Under the pieces are notes generated by a model. That model saw only the letters and a program-made list of their open reading frames with translations. It was not told the DNA's origin and ran no database searches. A program made the translations under genes and the position numbers. Below, piece after piece: positions 22,441 through 24,363 of a stretch of 24,363 bases of DNA (its first letter is position 1; each line of letters begins with the position of its first letter). Source of the DNA: Balamuthia mandrillaris (lineage: Eukaryota > Discosea > Longamoebia > Balamuthiidae); contig JAVKOQ010000608.1 of assembly GCA_031835245.1 (NCBI GenBank), positions 1 through 24,363 of the forward strand, in the 5' to 3' direction.

Positions 22441-24363
22441 ATGGAACGATTGCCAAGCGCCCCTTTGCGACGGGAGGGATTGGGTGCATCCAGCCATCCC
22501 CTTGGTCTAGCGTTGCAACGGCAGCCACCAGCAGGCACTACTGCTTCGTCGGCCAGTGACCAAACCCCAAGCCCAATCCAAGCAAGCAACCAGGTGGTGG
22601 GGGAGATAGAGGAGGAGGAGGTATCGGAGGATGAGTGGCTGGCCATCCAGGCCACCCTGCAAACGACTACCCCAACAGCCAACTTGCCAGCAGGAATAGA
22701 GGAAGAGGAGGTCTCAGAGGATGAGTGGCAAGCCATTCAGCAGACCAATGTATGGGCTGCCTCTTCTTCTGCTTCTGCCGCCACTGCCCCAACCTCTCTG
22801 TCTGCGCTCCCTGGTTCAACCTCTCCTTCGGCTGCTTCCAGCGCGTATTCGTCTCCGTTTTCTCCTGCTTCGAGGGCTACGGTTGCTGCCGCCGCCCCTG
22901 GGTCAAGCAGCCCTTGCTCTCCCTCAACCCGGCATGTAGCGGTTACGTCTCCCAGCCCTTTTTCTTCTCCTCGAAGTACTGCTGCCCCTGCGACTGATGA
23001 TTCAGGGGAGGAACTGCCTTTCCTGCCAAACGAGGTGCTGCTGCACATACTGGAGTGCTTGGCTGCTGATTCCCCGCTTAACTTGCGTCCCATGCGTTCG
23101 TATTCCGTTGTGCTTTTCTTCATCTGCTTCTTTTGCTTTTTGTTATTTTCTCTTCTTTCTGTATTCTGCAAGTGTTTCTTTCCTTGTACCTAACGTGGCA
23201 GAACCTGGTTTGTACAGTATCCGTCTGTTTGACATGGAGGAACTGGGTACTGACTGAACCATCCTTTTGGGGCGATTCCTCAGCCTGCGTGCGGCTGCCG
23301 CCATGGTCGTTGGAACAGAAAGTAGATACAAGCAGTTCACTTTTGGCAAGCTCCTCTTCTTTGTTCTTGTGCTTGTATGTTTTTATTTGAGCTAACTACC
23401 TCTTCGCTCCAATGCTTCATGCAGATGACAAGAGGCGTGGTGGTGTGGCGAGAGCGTCTGTGGGGCACAGGCACCGTTAGCAACGGCAACAGTTTTAGCA
23501 GGATTTCCCATCGAGCCTGCTTATGGCAGTGGCGTTCAGCCAGAAGGGAACTAGCTCATGATGCAAGCGGTAGTGTCTCGGAGGCCTCCACCTACTGCTG
23601 CCTGCATGTTTGGAAAAACCTGGTGCGTGGATTTCTTTCGCTGCATTTCCATTTGGCGCACTGACGTAGCGTTGTTGGCCCAAACCTTCAGCTTGTCAGT
23701 GGTGAAAGTTCGGGGTATGTCACTTTGTGGAGCGCCGCACCATCGAGTAGATACTCCGTTTCTAAGCTCGGCCGTTTTGCGATATTCACACTTTGTGGCC
23801 AGTCCACAGCGAAAGAAAATCTGATGAGTCTGACGACATGGCGAGTGGGCAGCGAAGAACTACTGTGTTGCGGTGGCTCCAAGGGCAGTGTTCACATTTT
23901 TCGAACCCCATCCGCTAGCGTTGGCCTAGAGTATTGTTTTTCTCTCCCTCAGGGATCTCATCGTCAAGCTGTATACTGCATGGTGCAACGAGGCCCATAT
24001 CTCATCACTGCTGGTGCAGATCCATGGCTGAAAGTCTGGGAACACCGCAGTTTTACGAATACATGCCACTGTCTTGCCACCATGAACACGAACCAAGCGG
24101 TCTATGCAATGACAGTGTGGAACGGTCATGTGTGTGCGGGAGGATCGGGAGCAAAGGTGCAGGTGTGGAATGAGAATTGGACCCTTACTACCAGCCTGAA
24201 GCATCGAAAATGTATTATATCCTTGGCCACCTTCAAAGGACAGCTTGCAAGGTTTTCGTTACTCTCCTTTTCTCTCCTTTTATTTCTCACCTTTTTGCCT
24301 TCCTTCCTTTAAGTGGTCAAGTGGATGGAAAGATCGTCATTTGGAATATCTTTGGACAACCTA
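22441..24363 (+). CDS. F-box and WD40 repeat protein, 3' end beyond the window
   Basis: Exons: 22441-23095, 23218-23321, 23425-23622, 23692-24251, 24314 onward; all joins keep phase. The N-terminus is Ser/Pro/Ala-rich with two copies of EEEEVSEDEW-x-AIQ (about residues 57-70 and 87-100). The F-box spans about 190-238: LPNEVLLHILECL, then, across the first intron, LSVCLTWRNWVLTEPSFW. The following exons encode WD40 blades, for example YVTLWSA, GSVHIF, WLKVWEH, KVQVWNE and KIVIWNI. F-box proteins bind Skp1 and present a WD40-bound substrate to the SCF ubiquitin ligase. The start at 22441 has an A-rich context and is the first Met after the leader. Its third and fourth exons are the parent or sister of the fragment at 693-1335. 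Confidence 0.88.

Overview
This is nuclear DNA of a eukaryotic microbe. The genes have many short GT-AG introns, often loaded with (CT)n tracts. Introns seem to lie on average every few hundred bases, except in two genes that read as single open frames. The protein families are typical of an amoeboid protist: a PH-RhoGAP-SH3 protein, a BAR-PH-ArfGAP-ankyrin protein, plant-like leucine-rich repeats, an F-box WD40 protein and a microsomal P450. An amoebozoan is my best guess; the sequence alone does not name the species. I see no prokaryotic operons, no CRISPR array, no convincing tRNA or rRNA gene and no recognisable virus or retroelement copy.

Layout. Positions 1-692 hold no gene I can support. 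At 693-1335 lies a truncated copy of the WD40 gene found at the far right end. It runs straight into a nine-exon gene (1353-4353) for a PDI/thioredoxin-like protein with an apparent mitochondrial presequence, a membrane anchor and a CVHC active site. A nine-exon cytochrome P450 (4423-6585, minus) converges on it with only 69 bases between the stop codons. About 0.9 kb further on, and divergent from the P450, is a BAHD-type acyltransferase (7511-9160, plus, three exons). Next comes a twelve-exon regulator (9766-13948) with a talin-head-like pair of ubiquitin folds, then PH, RhoGAP, SH3, coiled coil and a Pro/Gly-rich tail. It is followed by an intronless LRR gene (14261-15616), an AT-rich spacer with an imperfect duplication (15617-15937), a twelve-exon ACAP-type ArfGAP (15938-19605), an intronless orphan gene (20048-22234) and an F-box WD40 gene (22441 to beyond the window).

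How the genes may work together. The RhoGAP and ArfGAP proteins switch off Rho/Rac-type and Arf-type GTPases at membranes and so point to actin and vesicle control. The divergent P450 and BAHD genes could share a promoter and act on the same lipid, sterol or secondary metabolite. The F-box protein carries two copies of an acidic W-x-x-I motif that looks like an Atg8-binding motif, which may link ubiquitylation to autophagy. Exon joins were chosen by hand from reading frame, GT-AG sites and family alignment; none has been checked against RNA.
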